From positions 10,415 to 65,243 of the forward strand of contig CAJUMS010000008.1 of NCBI GenBank assembly GCA_910587465.1: a DNA stretch of 54,829 bases. Direction: 5' to 3'. This DNA is from an uncultured Oscillospiraceae bacterium (GTDB lineage Bacteria; Bacillota; Clostridia; Oscillospirales; Ruminococcaceae). Below the pieces are notes generated by a model that was given only the letters and a program-made list of their open reading frames with translations, was not told the origin of the DNA and made no database searches. Position 1 is the first letter of the stretch. Each line of letters starts with the position of its first letter. Positions 1-7,895 of the stretch are shown piece by piece. The position numbers were made by a program, and so were the translations under genes.

Positions 1-16
1 TGTGCTCTTCCGATCT
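1..16. other. Residual Illumina adapter at contig end
   Basis: These 16 bases match the 3' end of the Illumina TruSeq read-2 adapter (ending GCTCTTCCGATCT). The ATPase reading frame is convincing only from about base 17 onward. This is library sequence rather than genomic DNA, so the left end is an untrimmed assembly edge. Confidence 0.93.
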
Positions 17-774
17 ATACCGCCGATATATCCGAATTTGGAAATACCGTTTGCAAGCTTGCCGAGCTTGACCTTCAGCGGAGTTTCGCGGTCGTCGTCC
101 GTTTGCAGCTCGCTCGCGATCTTGCCGTAGACCGACTTATCGCCTACGACCGTGACCTGCATAGTCGCGTTGCCCGAGCATACGACAGCGCCGCGGTATA
201 CCTTGTATTCGCTGTCAAAATTGGTGTTCTCGTCGGTATCCGTCCAGCCTTCGGGAATTGCGCGTTTTTTAGCCTCGCGGCTCTCGCCGTTCAGCACTGA
301 TTGGTCGACCTTAATGTCGCCGTCTATGATAATTCCATCCGCGGGGATTTTGTCACCCGATTGGAGCAGAATTGCGTCGCCGACAACGATATCGTTGATC
401 GGCACCTCCGCGATAACGCCGTTGCGGTAGGTCTTTACCATAATGCGCGATGCCTCTTCCTGGAGCTTCTGGAACGCATTCTCGTTGCGGTATTCGGAGA
501 ATGTCGACACTAAAGTTGCCAAACAGATAGCAATGAAAATTCCCAGCGGCTCAAACCACTCGGGTGCGCCTTCCTTGATAACGCCAACATAACCAAGCAC
601 CGAGAGCACGACATTAATAAGCAGCGCCACGATCAGTATCTTTATCATGGGGTCGCCAAGGTTGCCCTTGAGCTTATCCCCGAAACTTTCGTGAGCCTGC
701 TCCGTCATTGAATTGTCGCCGTATTTCGCCTTGCTTTCGGCGACCTCCTTGTCTGTCAGTCCAAATTTCTTCAT
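17..774 (-). CDS. P-type (calcium-type) cation-transporting ATPase, N-terminal part
   Basis: Encodes about the first 252 residues of a P-type ATPase that would pump cations, most likely Ca2+, across the membrane; the rest lies beyond the contig end. Visible are the N-terminal cation-ATPase segment (MKKFGLTDKEVAESKAKYG), two hydrophobic segments near residues 42-65 and 74-90, and the actuator domain with QSGDKIPADG and the LNGES loop (TGES equivalent). The phosphorylation site DKTGT and the nucleotide-binding domain are missing because of truncation. The ATG at 774 follows an AAAGGAAAGGAAA ribosome site. It starts 63 bp downstream of the kinase gene stop on the same strand, so it could be the last gene of that transcript. 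Ion specificity cannot be judged without the later membrane helices. Confidence 0.9.
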
Positions 775-837
775 TTGTTGTTTCCTTTCCTTTCCTTGAA
801 TTCGTTATGTCAAAGCCACATTTTGGCATAATTTCCA

Positions 838-2322
838 TTACGTATCGCTGATGATCATAGTCTCGCACAGCAGTCCGTTTTCCTTGTTGCTCATACGGAA
901 CATTGCCATGTCTCTAAGTTCCACGGCGCTGCCCTTCGGCACGAGCCTGCCCGACGGAGACGTCATGCCTTCAATACCGTTGTTAACGAGCAGCCACATT
1001 CCGTTATAATACGCGATATAAGCGCGCATTGACGGGTCGGCTTTTTCATCATTGTGGACGTTCGAGAACACGTGCCAGTCGAAAAGCGGCATTTTATCGT
1101 AGACTATGACTTCGCTCTTGCCGCGGTAAACGCCCTTTTTGCCGCGCATTTCACTCTTAAAGCCGAGACGGATTATCTTCCCCGCGGCGCGCGTTCCGCA
1201 GAACGGACACACAGGAGTACGCTCGTCACGCAGTATAAACCACTTTTTCTCGCATTTCGGATTAGTGCACGGCACCAGCCTGTCCCACGCCTTTAAAAGC
1301 TCGGTCTCCCATTCCATTGCAGTGGGGCGCTCCGAGGGATTATGAAGTCCGTCGACAAACGTGCGTAAAAACAGCTTTTCCAAGCCCTTTGACAGCGACT
1401 GTATCGTCACGCTGAGATTAGGCGGTCTGTTGGATCGGTCGTCGGGATTTTCAATGAACGTCGCCCTTTCGCCGAGTGCCAGAAAATCGTCCTCCTCAGC
1501 GCTTTTGGTACTGTATATTTTCGGACCGATGAGCGGGTGACGGAAGAAAAGATATTCGTATATCAGTACGGGCAGCGCGTGAAGATCGGTCTGCACACAC
1601 GGCAGCGCGCGGCGCTGATCGTTGTACTCAAGCTCCAGCGTAGCCAGTACCTCGGGCGCTATATAGCCGCGCGTTCCCACGACTTCGGGCGCATACTTAT
1701 TCGGCACGACCAGCGAGTCGATATCGATAACGACCGCAGAGCCGCTTTTCGGGTCGATAAGCACGTTGTTGCAGGAAAGGTCGGAGTGTGCCAGCCCTGC
1801 TTGATGCATTCGCCGCACGGTTCTCGACAAACCTATCGCGGTTTTCAGCATAGTGCGGAAATCGCCGCGCTCGGCAGGCTCAAGATACTTGCGGTTGCGT
1901 CCCGTAAACCAGTTGGATTTCTTATCCTTGCCCTTTAAATTCAACACCGTTGACGCGCCATCGCCGAAGAAGAAGTTGCTCGGATAGGTCGGGCAGACGA
2001 TACCGAATTCGGGACTTTTTACGATCGCCACAGGCCAGCAGAAGCGCTGTCTGAAATAATCCGCAGTTTTTTCAGTGTTGCCGAGAGCGCCGCCGTCCGC
2101 TTCCGAAAGCGTGGGGTTGTAGATACCCACAATGGTGCGGATACGATCCTGCAAACGCGGATTTTCGGAATCACGCGGATTGTTGAAAAACTGCACAGCG
2201 AACCGTTTATCGGGTGTGAAAAACGTGTGCTTCATACCGCCGCGCGGTGCGTTTGCGTCGTAAACATATTGAATTTGGCTGCCGTTTTCCAGTACGGCAG
2301 TAAGCACTTCGCCGCTTCTCAT
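838..2322 (-). CDS. Ser/Thr protein kinase with zinc ribbon and C-terminal beta-rich domain (TerY-P-like triad)
   Basis: A 494-residue cytoplasmic protein with a divergent eukaryotic-type kinase domain (about residues 1-340). The catalytic loop reads HSDLSCNN (179-186); the metal-binding DFG is replaced by DID (200-202); the activation segment ends GTRGYIAPEVL. A zinc ribbon follows (CTNPKC...CPFC, about 352-376). The last roughly 110 residues are predicted beta-rich (WLLVNNG, LVPKGSAVELRD) and look FHA-like or TerY-C-like. No transmembrane segment is present, unlike PrkC. It lies downstream of a PP2C phosphatase and a vWA gene on the same strand. Kinase, phosphatase and vWA together match the triad described for Ter-type stress systems; the partner assignment is inferred from context. 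The 281 bp gap upstream is AT-rich and holds no gene I can support. Confidence 0.82.
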   Translation of the reverse strand: MRSGEVLTAVLENGSQIQYVYDANAPRGGMKHTFFTPDKRFAVQFFNNPRDSENPRLQDRIRTIVGIYNPTLSEADGGALGNTEKTADYFRQRFCWPVAIVKSPEFGIVCPTYPSNFFFGDGASTVLNLKGKDKKSNWFTGRNRKYLEPAERGDFRTMLKTAIGLSRTVRRMHQAGLAHSDLSCNNVLIDPKSGSAVVIDIDSLVVPNKYAPEVVGTRGYIAPEVLATLELEYNDQRRALPCVQTDLHALPVLIYEYLFFRHPLIGPKIYSTKSAEEDDFLALGERATFIENPDDRSNRPPNLSVTIQSLSKGLEKLFLRTFVDGLHNPSERPTAMEWETELLKAWDRLVPCTNPKCEKKWFILRDERTPVCPFCGTRAAGKIIRLGFKSEMRGKKGVYRGKSEVIVYDKMPLFDWHVFSNVHNDEKADPSMRAYIAYYNGMWLLVNNGIEGMTSPSGRLVPKGSAVELRDMAMFRMSNKENGLLCETMIISDT

Positions 2323-2603
2323 AGTATTACCCTTCCGCGTATTTTATGAATACAATAAAACATTTTTAAATTCGTTATTTTGGAGGTGCTTTTCGGTTTG
2401 CCTTTTAACCGTAAAAATCTTTTGCCAAATATCACGATTTCGCCTTTAAAATCTACGTGTTTTTTGAGCGTTTTCCGCAATTTTGAATATCACGTTTTAT
2501 CCGTTAATAAAAGGGTTTATCTAATAAAACACTATTAAAAATCCGCAGAAAAATTCGCGTTTAAAGACATATGTGATTTCATTTTCAAAAAAAGCACTCG
2601 ATA

Positions 2604-4091
2604 TTACCTCAAAAGACGAACTGCCGCAAGTGTTCTGTCATCGAACGAGCCGCGCTCATTGTAGTTGTCCAGCCACACGCGCAAACGTTCCTCTGGAGTA
2701 TCGCCGATATTCATTCGAAATGCCTCAAGTGAATGACACCACAACATATCGCGCTTGTCCCAGAGAGCCGCCATAGCCGCTTCGGACTTGTCGCCGAGCA
2801 GCTGCTTGGTGTATTGCAAAGCCACGCTCTGCTGTGTGAGCGACACCGACCTGAACCGTATCGGCGCTGGATCCTCGCCGCCCTTGCCATCGTGAGCGCC
2901 CCCCATAGGGAGTATCCCGTTCAGACAAAGGTCGAGATACAGCCGTTCCATCATAGGCAAGGCGGGGAAGTAGTCGTCCGCCACGCCGTCCGACATCAGC
3001 AGGACGGTATCGGAGTTTCCTCGTGAGATCCGCGTTTTAGCACCGATGAGCTCGGTTTTTGAGTTCTTTTCGGAGAGAAAATCCGTCTCGCCCGAAAAAG
3101 CACCGCTGTCCGCCTCACCCATAAGTTTGAGACAGCGGGAGCTGTCGGCGGTGCTGTCAATAGCGCAGATACAGCCGTCGCCTATCTGCACGCATGCCAT
3201 AAAAGTCTGCGGCTTTCCGCCGACCTCCACGGGAACTATAACTGCTGCCAGAAACGTCGTCGAGAGGTCGCCAATCACGGGCTTTCTGCCCAGCGCATCC
3301 TCGTATTTGTTGTCCTCGGAAAGCTCTTTTAGTGTCTTCTGTTGAGCCGCGAATGCCTCCCGCGCGGCTTCTTGGACAAGCGGCGCGATACGTCCGCAAG
3401 CCGCCATAAACTCCGCTGAGCTGAGGTCGGCAGCCAATCCCGATTTCAGCGCGGGTATATCCGCGAAAAGCTCTGCGGTCTTGGCTTTGAGATACGCCGC
3501 AGCGCTCTCTGCGCTGACCCGCGCGCCTATCCTCGACAGCGGCTTGGAACCGGCGCCGTCACATACCACTACGATAACACAGTCGTCGGTAACAGCAGTT
3601 TCGAAGTAATCATCGCAGTTGGTGCCCTCGTGCTTGTGCTTTTTACCGCGCACACGGGCTGCCGTAACCTCGGCGAAAGGCGTAAGAGTACGTTTTTCGT
3701 GATACTCGGAGTGCATTTCCGTACCATTGTCGATTATTTCCTTATATTGCCAGATCGAGGCTGTATGCTCCATGACTTCCATATCCGAAAGGTGTGGGGC
3801 GGGAGCGAGCGTAGCGCTTTCCTGCGCTTGCTTGGCAGGTTTAGGCATATCTTTTTTCGCGCTTTGTAAATTATCCGCATTTGGTGTTTTAGGCGGCTCG
3901 ACGGGCTTTTTCGCGGTTTCTGGCGCGGCAGTGCCCTGCTCTTTGAGCGACTTCTGTATTTTCAGGTACTCATCCGCGGACATTATTTTTGTTTTTTCCT
4001 TGATATCGTCGAGCGTCACCGAAAGCTGCTGCTCGGACTTCAATTCGTCGGTCTTGTCGGGCGGAGTGGGTGTTAATTCGGTTTTGTCCAT
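2604..4091 (-). CDS. PP2C-family protein phosphatase with disordered N-terminus
   Basis: A 495-residue Mn/Mg-dependent Ser/Thr phosphatase, presumably reversing the neighbouring kinase. The PP2C core starts near residue 140 and has the metal-binding signatures VCDGAGS, QIGDG, LLMSDGVADDY and, near the C-terminus, FDDRTLAAV. The first about 115 residues are rich in Pro, Ala, Lys and Glu and are probably disordered; a long insert between the SDGVADDY motif and the C-terminal motif lengthens it beyond stand-alone PP2Cs (about 250 residues). It begins 19 bp after the vWA gene stop, so the two are co-transcribed. No membrane segments are visible. PP2C identity is clear; the substrate is inferred from synteny. 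Confidence 0.85.
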   Translation of the reverse strand: MDKTELTPTPPDKTDELKSEQQLSVTLDDIKEKTKIMSADEYLKIQKSLKEQGTAAPETAKKPVEPPKTPNADNLQSAKKDMPKPAKQAQESATLAPAPHLSDMEVMEHTASIWQYKEIIDNGTEMHSEYHEKRTLTPFAEVTAARVRGKKHKHEGTNCDDYFETAVTDDCVIVVVCDGAGSKPLSRIGARVSAESAAAYLKAKTAELFADIPALKSGLAADLSSAEFMAACGRIAPLVQEAAREAFAAQQKTLKELSEDNKYEDALGRKPVIGDLSTTFLAAVIVPVEVGGKPQTFMACVQIGDGCICAIDSTADSSRCLKLMGEADSGAFSGETDFLSEKNSKTELIGAKTRISRGNSDTVLLMSDGVADDYFPALPMMERLYLDLCLNGILPMGGAHDGKGGEDPAPIRFRSVSLTQQSVALQYTKQLLGDKSEAAMAALWDKRDMLWCHSLEAFRMNIGDTPEERLRVWLDNYNERGSFDDRTLAAVRLLR

Positions 4092-4110
4092 TCAATTCAC
4101 CTGTATACCA

Positions 4111-4752
4111 TTACGGTACGATAACAAAGCCCTGAGGGGGCGGCGGCAGCTCGATCGGATCACCGGGCTTGGCATCAATGCTCTTGGAGCTTGCCTTAAT
4201 GGAGCTGGATACCCACGCGAAAAACTGTGCCATATCGCCTGCCGTGAGGTTGTTCATCATAAGCACGTTGTTGGTAATTTTCTTCAGTGTATTCGCGTTT
4301 GCGTTAGCACCCGCGCCGCAGGCTATTATGTTGCCCGTGGAAACGTTTTTGATCGCGTCAATACCCTCGTCGAGGTTGTCTGTGGGCGCGCCGTCGGTCA
4401 TAAGGAACACCAGCGGCTTCCAGTCGCCCTTTTGGGTGGCGGTGGAGGTGTGTACCTCGTTTGTGATACATTCCGCGAGCACCTTGAGAGCACCGCCGAG
4501 AGCCGTCGCGCCGCCCGCCTGTATCTGCGGCTCCTTAAACAGCATTAGCTCGGTGAGCGGGCTTATCTGCCGCGCGGAGCTGTCGAACGTGATGATAGAT
4601 AGAAACGCAGTCTCAAGCGCCTGAGGGTCGCCCTTCAGTTCCGAGATGAGAGTCTTGATGCCTTGCTTCACCGCCTCGATAGGCTCGCCTGCCATAGAGC
4701 CGCTGCAGTCAAGCAGCAGGTACACAGGTAATCTTCTGATGTAATCGGACAT
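4111..4752 (-). CDS. von Willebrand factor A domain protein, TerY-like
   Basis: A 213-residue single-domain vWA protein with an intact MIDAS metal site: DCSGSM near residue 15, GGATALG in the middle and MTDGAPTD further on. TerY-like vWA proteins bind divalent metal and act in protein complexes. The start at 4752 is chosen over an upstream in-frame ATG at 4803 because GGAGG lies 8 nt before it and because 4803 would precede the transcription start expected from the promoter at 4809-4837. The C-terminus ends in a proline-rich tail (ELPPPPQGF). It is the first gene of the vWA-PP2C-kinase operon and probably senses or scaffolds for that module. Confidence 0.85.
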   Translation of the reverse strand: MSDYIRRLPVYLLLDCSGSMAGEPIEAVKQGIKTLISELKGDPQALETAFLSIITFDSSARQISPLTELMLFKEPQIQAGGATALGGALKVLAECITNEVHTSTATQKGDWKPLVFLMTDGAPTDNLDEGIDAIKNVSTGNIIACGAGANANANTLKKITNNVLMMNNLTAGDMAQFFAWVSSSIKASSKSIDAKPGDPIELPPPPQGFVIVP

Positions 4753-4808
4753 TTCATTATCCTCCGTTAATAAGTCGGGCGCCACATACCCATAAATGTT
4801 CAAATTAC

Positions 4809-4837
4809 ATTATACCTTAATTTTCACGATCTGTCAA
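4809..4837 (-). promoter_or_regulatory. Consensus promoter of the vWA-PP2C-kinase operon
   Basis: Reading the minus strand, TTGACA and TATAAT are both perfect and separated by 17 bp. The expected start of transcription is near 4802, giving a leader of about 50 nt before the vWA start codon. Such a site implies strong housekeeping-sigma transcription. Confidence 0.8.
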
Positions 4838-4939
4838 TAGTTTTGACGAAAAATTACAGAGATTTGCACTCCTTGCTGTGAAAAAATAACAAAAAATGTC
4901 TATAATAAGCCTAAGCGGCGGCATAACAATATACGCCAC

Positions 4940-4968
4940 TTGATTTTTATAAAAAAATATGGTAGAAT
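4940..4968 (+). promoter_or_regulatory. Promoter of the gtrA-like gene
   Basis: TTGATT, 17 bp, TAGAAT; the start of transcription would be close to 4975. It is divergent from the vWA promoter, about 100 bp away. Confidence 0.6.
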
Positions 4969-4991
4969 AATACTATTATAAAATTTAGAAG

Positions 4992-5558
4992 GTGTTTTTC
5001 ATTAAGATAAAAGGAATAGACGTTAAGGAAACGCTTGCCGCGCTGAAGACCAAGGAGGGCAGGCGGGAGTTTTGCAAAAAGCATAAGGAAATAATTCTGT
5101 ACCTTGTTTTCGGCGTGGGGACGACGATAATTTCAATGGTCTCGTACTATCTGTGCCGCGTTATCTTTCCAAACGAGGAAAGCGTGCCTAAGTGGCTGGC
5201 GTGGATATTCAATATCACTTCGCATTTCGGTATTGAAAGCAACACGGCGCTTCCCGTTATAATTTCGTGGTTTTTGTCGGTCACGTTCGCGTTTTTGACC
5301 AACAGAACATATGTTTTCAACAGTACCGCGAACACTGCCGGAAAGTTTCTGGTTGAGGCGCTTAAGCTGTACGCGTCACGCATTGCCACGCTGGTTGTGG
5401 ACCTCCTTATAATGTTTTTGCTTGTAGACCTGCCGGGTATCCATAACGTTATTTACGAGTTCTGCGCGAAGGTTTTCTCGAACGTTATCGTGTTGATACT
5501 GAATTATATCCTCAGCAAGATATTTGTATTCAGAATGAAAAAGCCGAAAAAGAAGTAG
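4992..5558 (+). CDS. GtrA-like four-helix membrane protein
   Basis: About 185 residues with a basic N-terminus and four predicted membrane helices (YLVFGVGTTIISMVSYYLC; LPVIISWFLSVTFAFLTNR; IATLVVDLLIMFLLVDL; FSNVIVLILNYILSKIFVF) and a short Lys-rich tail. The layout and the FLTNRTYVF and NYILSKIFVF motifs fit GtrA/DPMS-type proteins, which assist transfer of lipid-linked sugars to envelope polymers. The start is uncertain: the GTG at 4992 overlaps the ribosome-site-like AGAAGGTG (4987-4994), whereas an in-frame ATT at 5001 sits 6 nt after it. It is followed 29 bp later by trmB on the same strand. Confidence 0.78.
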   Translation: MFFIKIKGIDVKETLAALKTKEGRREFCKKHKEIILYLVFGVGTTIISMVSYYLCRVIFPNEESVPKWLAWIFNITSHFGIESNTALPVIISWFLSVTFAFLTNRTYVFNSTANTAGKFLVEALKLYASRIATLVVDLLIMFLLVDLPGIHNVIYEFCAKVFSNVIVLILNYILSKIFVFRMKKPKKK

Positions 5559-5587
5559 TTTTCTGTTATATTTGGGAGATATAAATA

Positions 5588-6277
5588 ATGCGAATGAGAA
5601 GGAAAAAGAACCTTGACGAGCGACTTGCCGCGTGCAGACCCGTCATGCTGTATATGCAATGCCAGAACGAACACGCAAACGATCCGCTCTCGGAGGAGTA
5701 CTTCGTAAGCTCCGAAAAAATGTTCAACAACTCCAATCCGCTCTATCTGGAGATAGGCTGCGGAAAAGGCGGATTCGCGGTGGAATTCGCCAAGCGTAAT
5801 CTCAATATAAACCTTATCGCGATTGAGAAAACGCCGAACGTCCTTGTCACGGGCGCGGAGGCGGAAATGGCGCTGCAACTTCCAAATCTGCGCTTCTGCA
5901 TGGGGCAGGCGGAGTACATTGATCATATGTTCCGGGAACATACCGTCGACAGATTGTTTCTGAATTTTAGTTGCCCGTTCCCGAAAAAGCAATACGCCAA
6001 TCACCGTTTGACCCACGCGCGGTTTCTTGAGATATATCGCCGTGTGCTCAAGGAAGGCGCGGAAATTCATCAAAAAACCGATAATATGCACTTTTTTGAG
6101 TTTTCGATAGAGCAGTTCTCACAATGCGGATTTCCTCTGAGAAATATTTCGCTGGATTTACATAACAGCGGATTCGATGGGAATATTGTAACCGAATACG
6201 AAAAACGCTTCAGCGACCTCGGGCAGCCTATTTATCGGCTTGAGGCGATAAATCGAGGTCTTGACAATGGAAAGTGA
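5588..6277 (+). CDS. trmB: tRNA (guanine-N7-)-methyltransferase, unusual active-site motif
   Basis: A 229-residue class I SAM methyltransferase that would methylate G46 of tRNA. SAM-binding motif LEIGCGKGGF is near residue 57; the TrmB-specific C-terminal TEYEKRF is near residue 207. The family's catalytic-region motif, normally with an Asp (as in SDPWPKKRH), here reads SCPFPKKQYANHRLTH: Cys129 replaces the Asp and Phe the Trp. The codon is TGC, so this is in the DNA. The ATG at 5588 has GGGAGA upstream; a second ATG two codons later is equally possible. The 3' end overlaps the next gene by 11 bp, indicating coupling. Confidence 0.85.
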   Translation: MRMRRKKNLDERLAACRPVMLYMQCQNEHANDPLSEEYFVSSEKMFNNSNPLYLEIGCGKGGFAVEFAKRNLNINLIAIEKTPNVLVTGAEAEMALQLPNLRFCMGQAEYIDHMFREHTVDRLFLNFSCPFPKKQYANHRLTHARFLEIYRRVLKEGAEIHQKTDNMHFFEFSIEQFSQCGFPLRNISLDLHNSGFDGNIVTEYEKRFSDLGQPIYRLEAINRGLDNGK

Positions 6278-6746
6278 ATTCTTGGTATTTGATAATTTCC
6301 CGTTCAAACTGACAGTCATCCAGGTGCTTATGTATGAGCTTAAGCTCTTGGGCGAACCTTACAACGGATGCGATGAATATTTTGAGCGGTACAAGGCGGA
6401 CTACATCACGGTTTCCGAGGAGGAATCGCTGAAACGGCTGGAGGAATATATTGAGCGCGGAACAAAATTATTCACGGATCTGAAAATACCGTGTTCCCTT
6501 GCTCCCAAAATACGCTATCTGTACACGGGCGAGGAAATGAATGTCTACGGAAACATTAACCCGCAATGGCTTGACTGGGAAAAATACGACGACGGTGCGA
6601 TGTTTGCAATAACCGATATAAGCGAACGTGAAATAAAGCAGTTCCCCAATCTGGTAGGCTTTACATTTAATATGTACATTTCCCCTCCCGAGGAGTTGTT
6701 AAGGAAATTGGAGGGTTGGGGTATTGAGATAAACCCGCAGGATTGA
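6267..6746 (+). CDS. Hypothetical protein
   Basis: A 159-residue acidic, soluble protein that I do not recognise. ATG at 6267 is preceded by GAGG at a good distance and overlaps the end of trmB by 11 bp; an in-frame TTG two codons earlier is less likely. No signal peptide, membrane segment or catalytic motif is evident. It is rich in aromatic and acidic residues (YNGCDEYFERYKADY; WLDWEKYDDG), reminiscent of small immunity-type or SUKH-like proteins, but that is only a resemblance. A GNAT gene starts 5 bp after its stop. Confidence 0.75.
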   Translation: MESEFLVFDNFPFKLTVIQVLMYELKLLGEPYNGCDEYFERYKADYITVSEEESLKRLEEYIERGTKLFTDLKIPCSLAPKIRYLYTGEEMNVYGNINPQWLDWEKYDDGAMFAITDISEREIKQFPNLVGFTFNMYISPPEELLRKLEGWGIEINPQD

Positions 6747-6750
6747 CGTT

Positions 6751-7284
6751 ATGACAGAATACAGAAAGTTAAAATCGGCTGAAATTAACAGAGAGTTATT
6801 TTGGGGTTTTATCCGCCGACAGGTCGTCACGGATTGTTGGCGGCGCATTGATGGCGAATGGGTAATTAAAAGTGACCCGTTTGTCGACGACTGGAGTGAG
6901 GAGGACTTTACCTTTCTGGTGAAGTGTCTGCGAAACACCGTTACAATCGGCGGAGTAGTCTACGGAGCGTTTGACGGCAGCGTGCTCAAGGGCTTCGCGT
7001 CGGTCGAGCCGCAGTTGTTCGGCGGCGAACAGAAGTATCTTGACCTTACGAGTATTCATGTTTCGCAGGATATGCGCGGCAAGGGCATAGGACGCGGATT
7101 GTTCACGATAGCTTGCGATTGGGCGCGGGAGCACGGCGCGAAAAAGTTGTACATCTCGGCGCACTCGGCTGTGGAAAGTCAGGCGTTTTACAAGGCAATG
7201 GGGTGCGTTGAGGCTGAGGTCTGCAATCAAGAGCACGTTCTTGCCGAGCCGTTTGACTGCCAGCTTGAACGAAAATTGGAGTAG
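6751..7284 (+). CDS. GNAT-family N-acetyltransferase
   Basis: A 177-residue acetyltransferase. The acetyl-CoA-binding motif A is clear (HVSQDMRGKGIGRGLF, about residues 100-115, R-x-x-G-x-G type), followed by the motif-B-like segment AVESQAFYKAMGCVEAE. The N-terminal roughly 60 residues are divergent. The ending (HVLAEPFDCQLERKL) resembles the small-molecule GNAT group, but the substrate is not predictable. It sits between the hypothetical gene and a decayed gene that starts 2 bp after its stop. Confidence 0.82.
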   Translation: MTEYRKLKSAEINRELFWGFIRRQVVTDCWRRIDGEWVIKSDPFVDDWSEEDFTFLVKCLRNTVTIGGVVYGAFDGSVLKGFASVEPQLFGGEQKYLDLTSIHVSQDMRGKGIGRGLFTIACDWAREHGAKKLYISAHSAVESQAFYKAMGCVEAEVCNQEHVLAEPFDCQLERKLE

Positions 7285-7285
7285 G

Positions 7286-7840
7286 ATGCGTGAAAAAGTC
7301 AAAATAGATGAAAGTACTCCGGAAATCGTGCGGAACTTACGATTTTTGCCGCTGCTGGTTTAAGTACAATGATTTTTACCGTTATTTCTACATCCTTGAT
7401 TTTTCCGATAAGCTTTTTTAGGCGCTGTCGAGGACGATTTTATTCTAAACGGATTTGAGATAAACAGACTGTCAGATATTAACAGGATCGAGATCAAGGT
7501 TGACGGCTGTATTAAGATAAATCGGAGACTCGGTCTGCTTGATGATATCGAAACTCCCGAGATAGACCCTACGTCATGGCGTACTGTTTTCAAGTCGCTT
7601 GCAAAGACTGATTTTTACATTATCATACAGAATCAGTCCACCGATCGTTATCATATCGGGAAAATCAAAGAAATCAGAAAGAAATCCGTGGTTTTCAAGG
7701 ATTTTGACGCGTTTGGTGTATGGCAGCATAAGGTAAAGATACCGTTTTCGGAGATCGCCTTGGTGCGTTTTGAGGATAGATACTCCGTAAATTGGATAAG
7801 CTATCTGTGCAGCGATAAATCAAAGCATACAGGCAAATAA
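7286..7840 (+). pseudogene. Frameshifted membrane-anchored protein gene (possible homopolymer indels)
   Basis: An ATG 2 bp after the GNAT stop opens frame 2: MREKVKIDESTPEIVRNLRF. Frame 2 then meets stops at 7361, 7370, 7397 and 7409 but is open again from 7412 to the TAA at 7838-7840 (EDDFILNGFEINRL ... IPFSEIALVRFEDRY). Between the T5 tract at 7343-7347 and the T6 tract at 7414-7419, frame 1 supplies a hydrophobic helix (STMIFTVISTSLIFPISFF). Joining the pieces needs one T added in the first tract and one removed in the second, giving about 185 residues: a short N-terminus, one membrane helix and a beta-rich domain. The C-terminal pattern (GKIKEI ... DFDAFGVWQ ... IPFSEI) resembles small proteins often found near immunity loci. 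Either a true pseudogene or two sequence errors. Confidence 0.6.
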
Positions 7841-7895
7841 TAGCCTTTACCACAGGTTATAAAACAACAAAATTATACGGTAAGGAGAATTTGTT

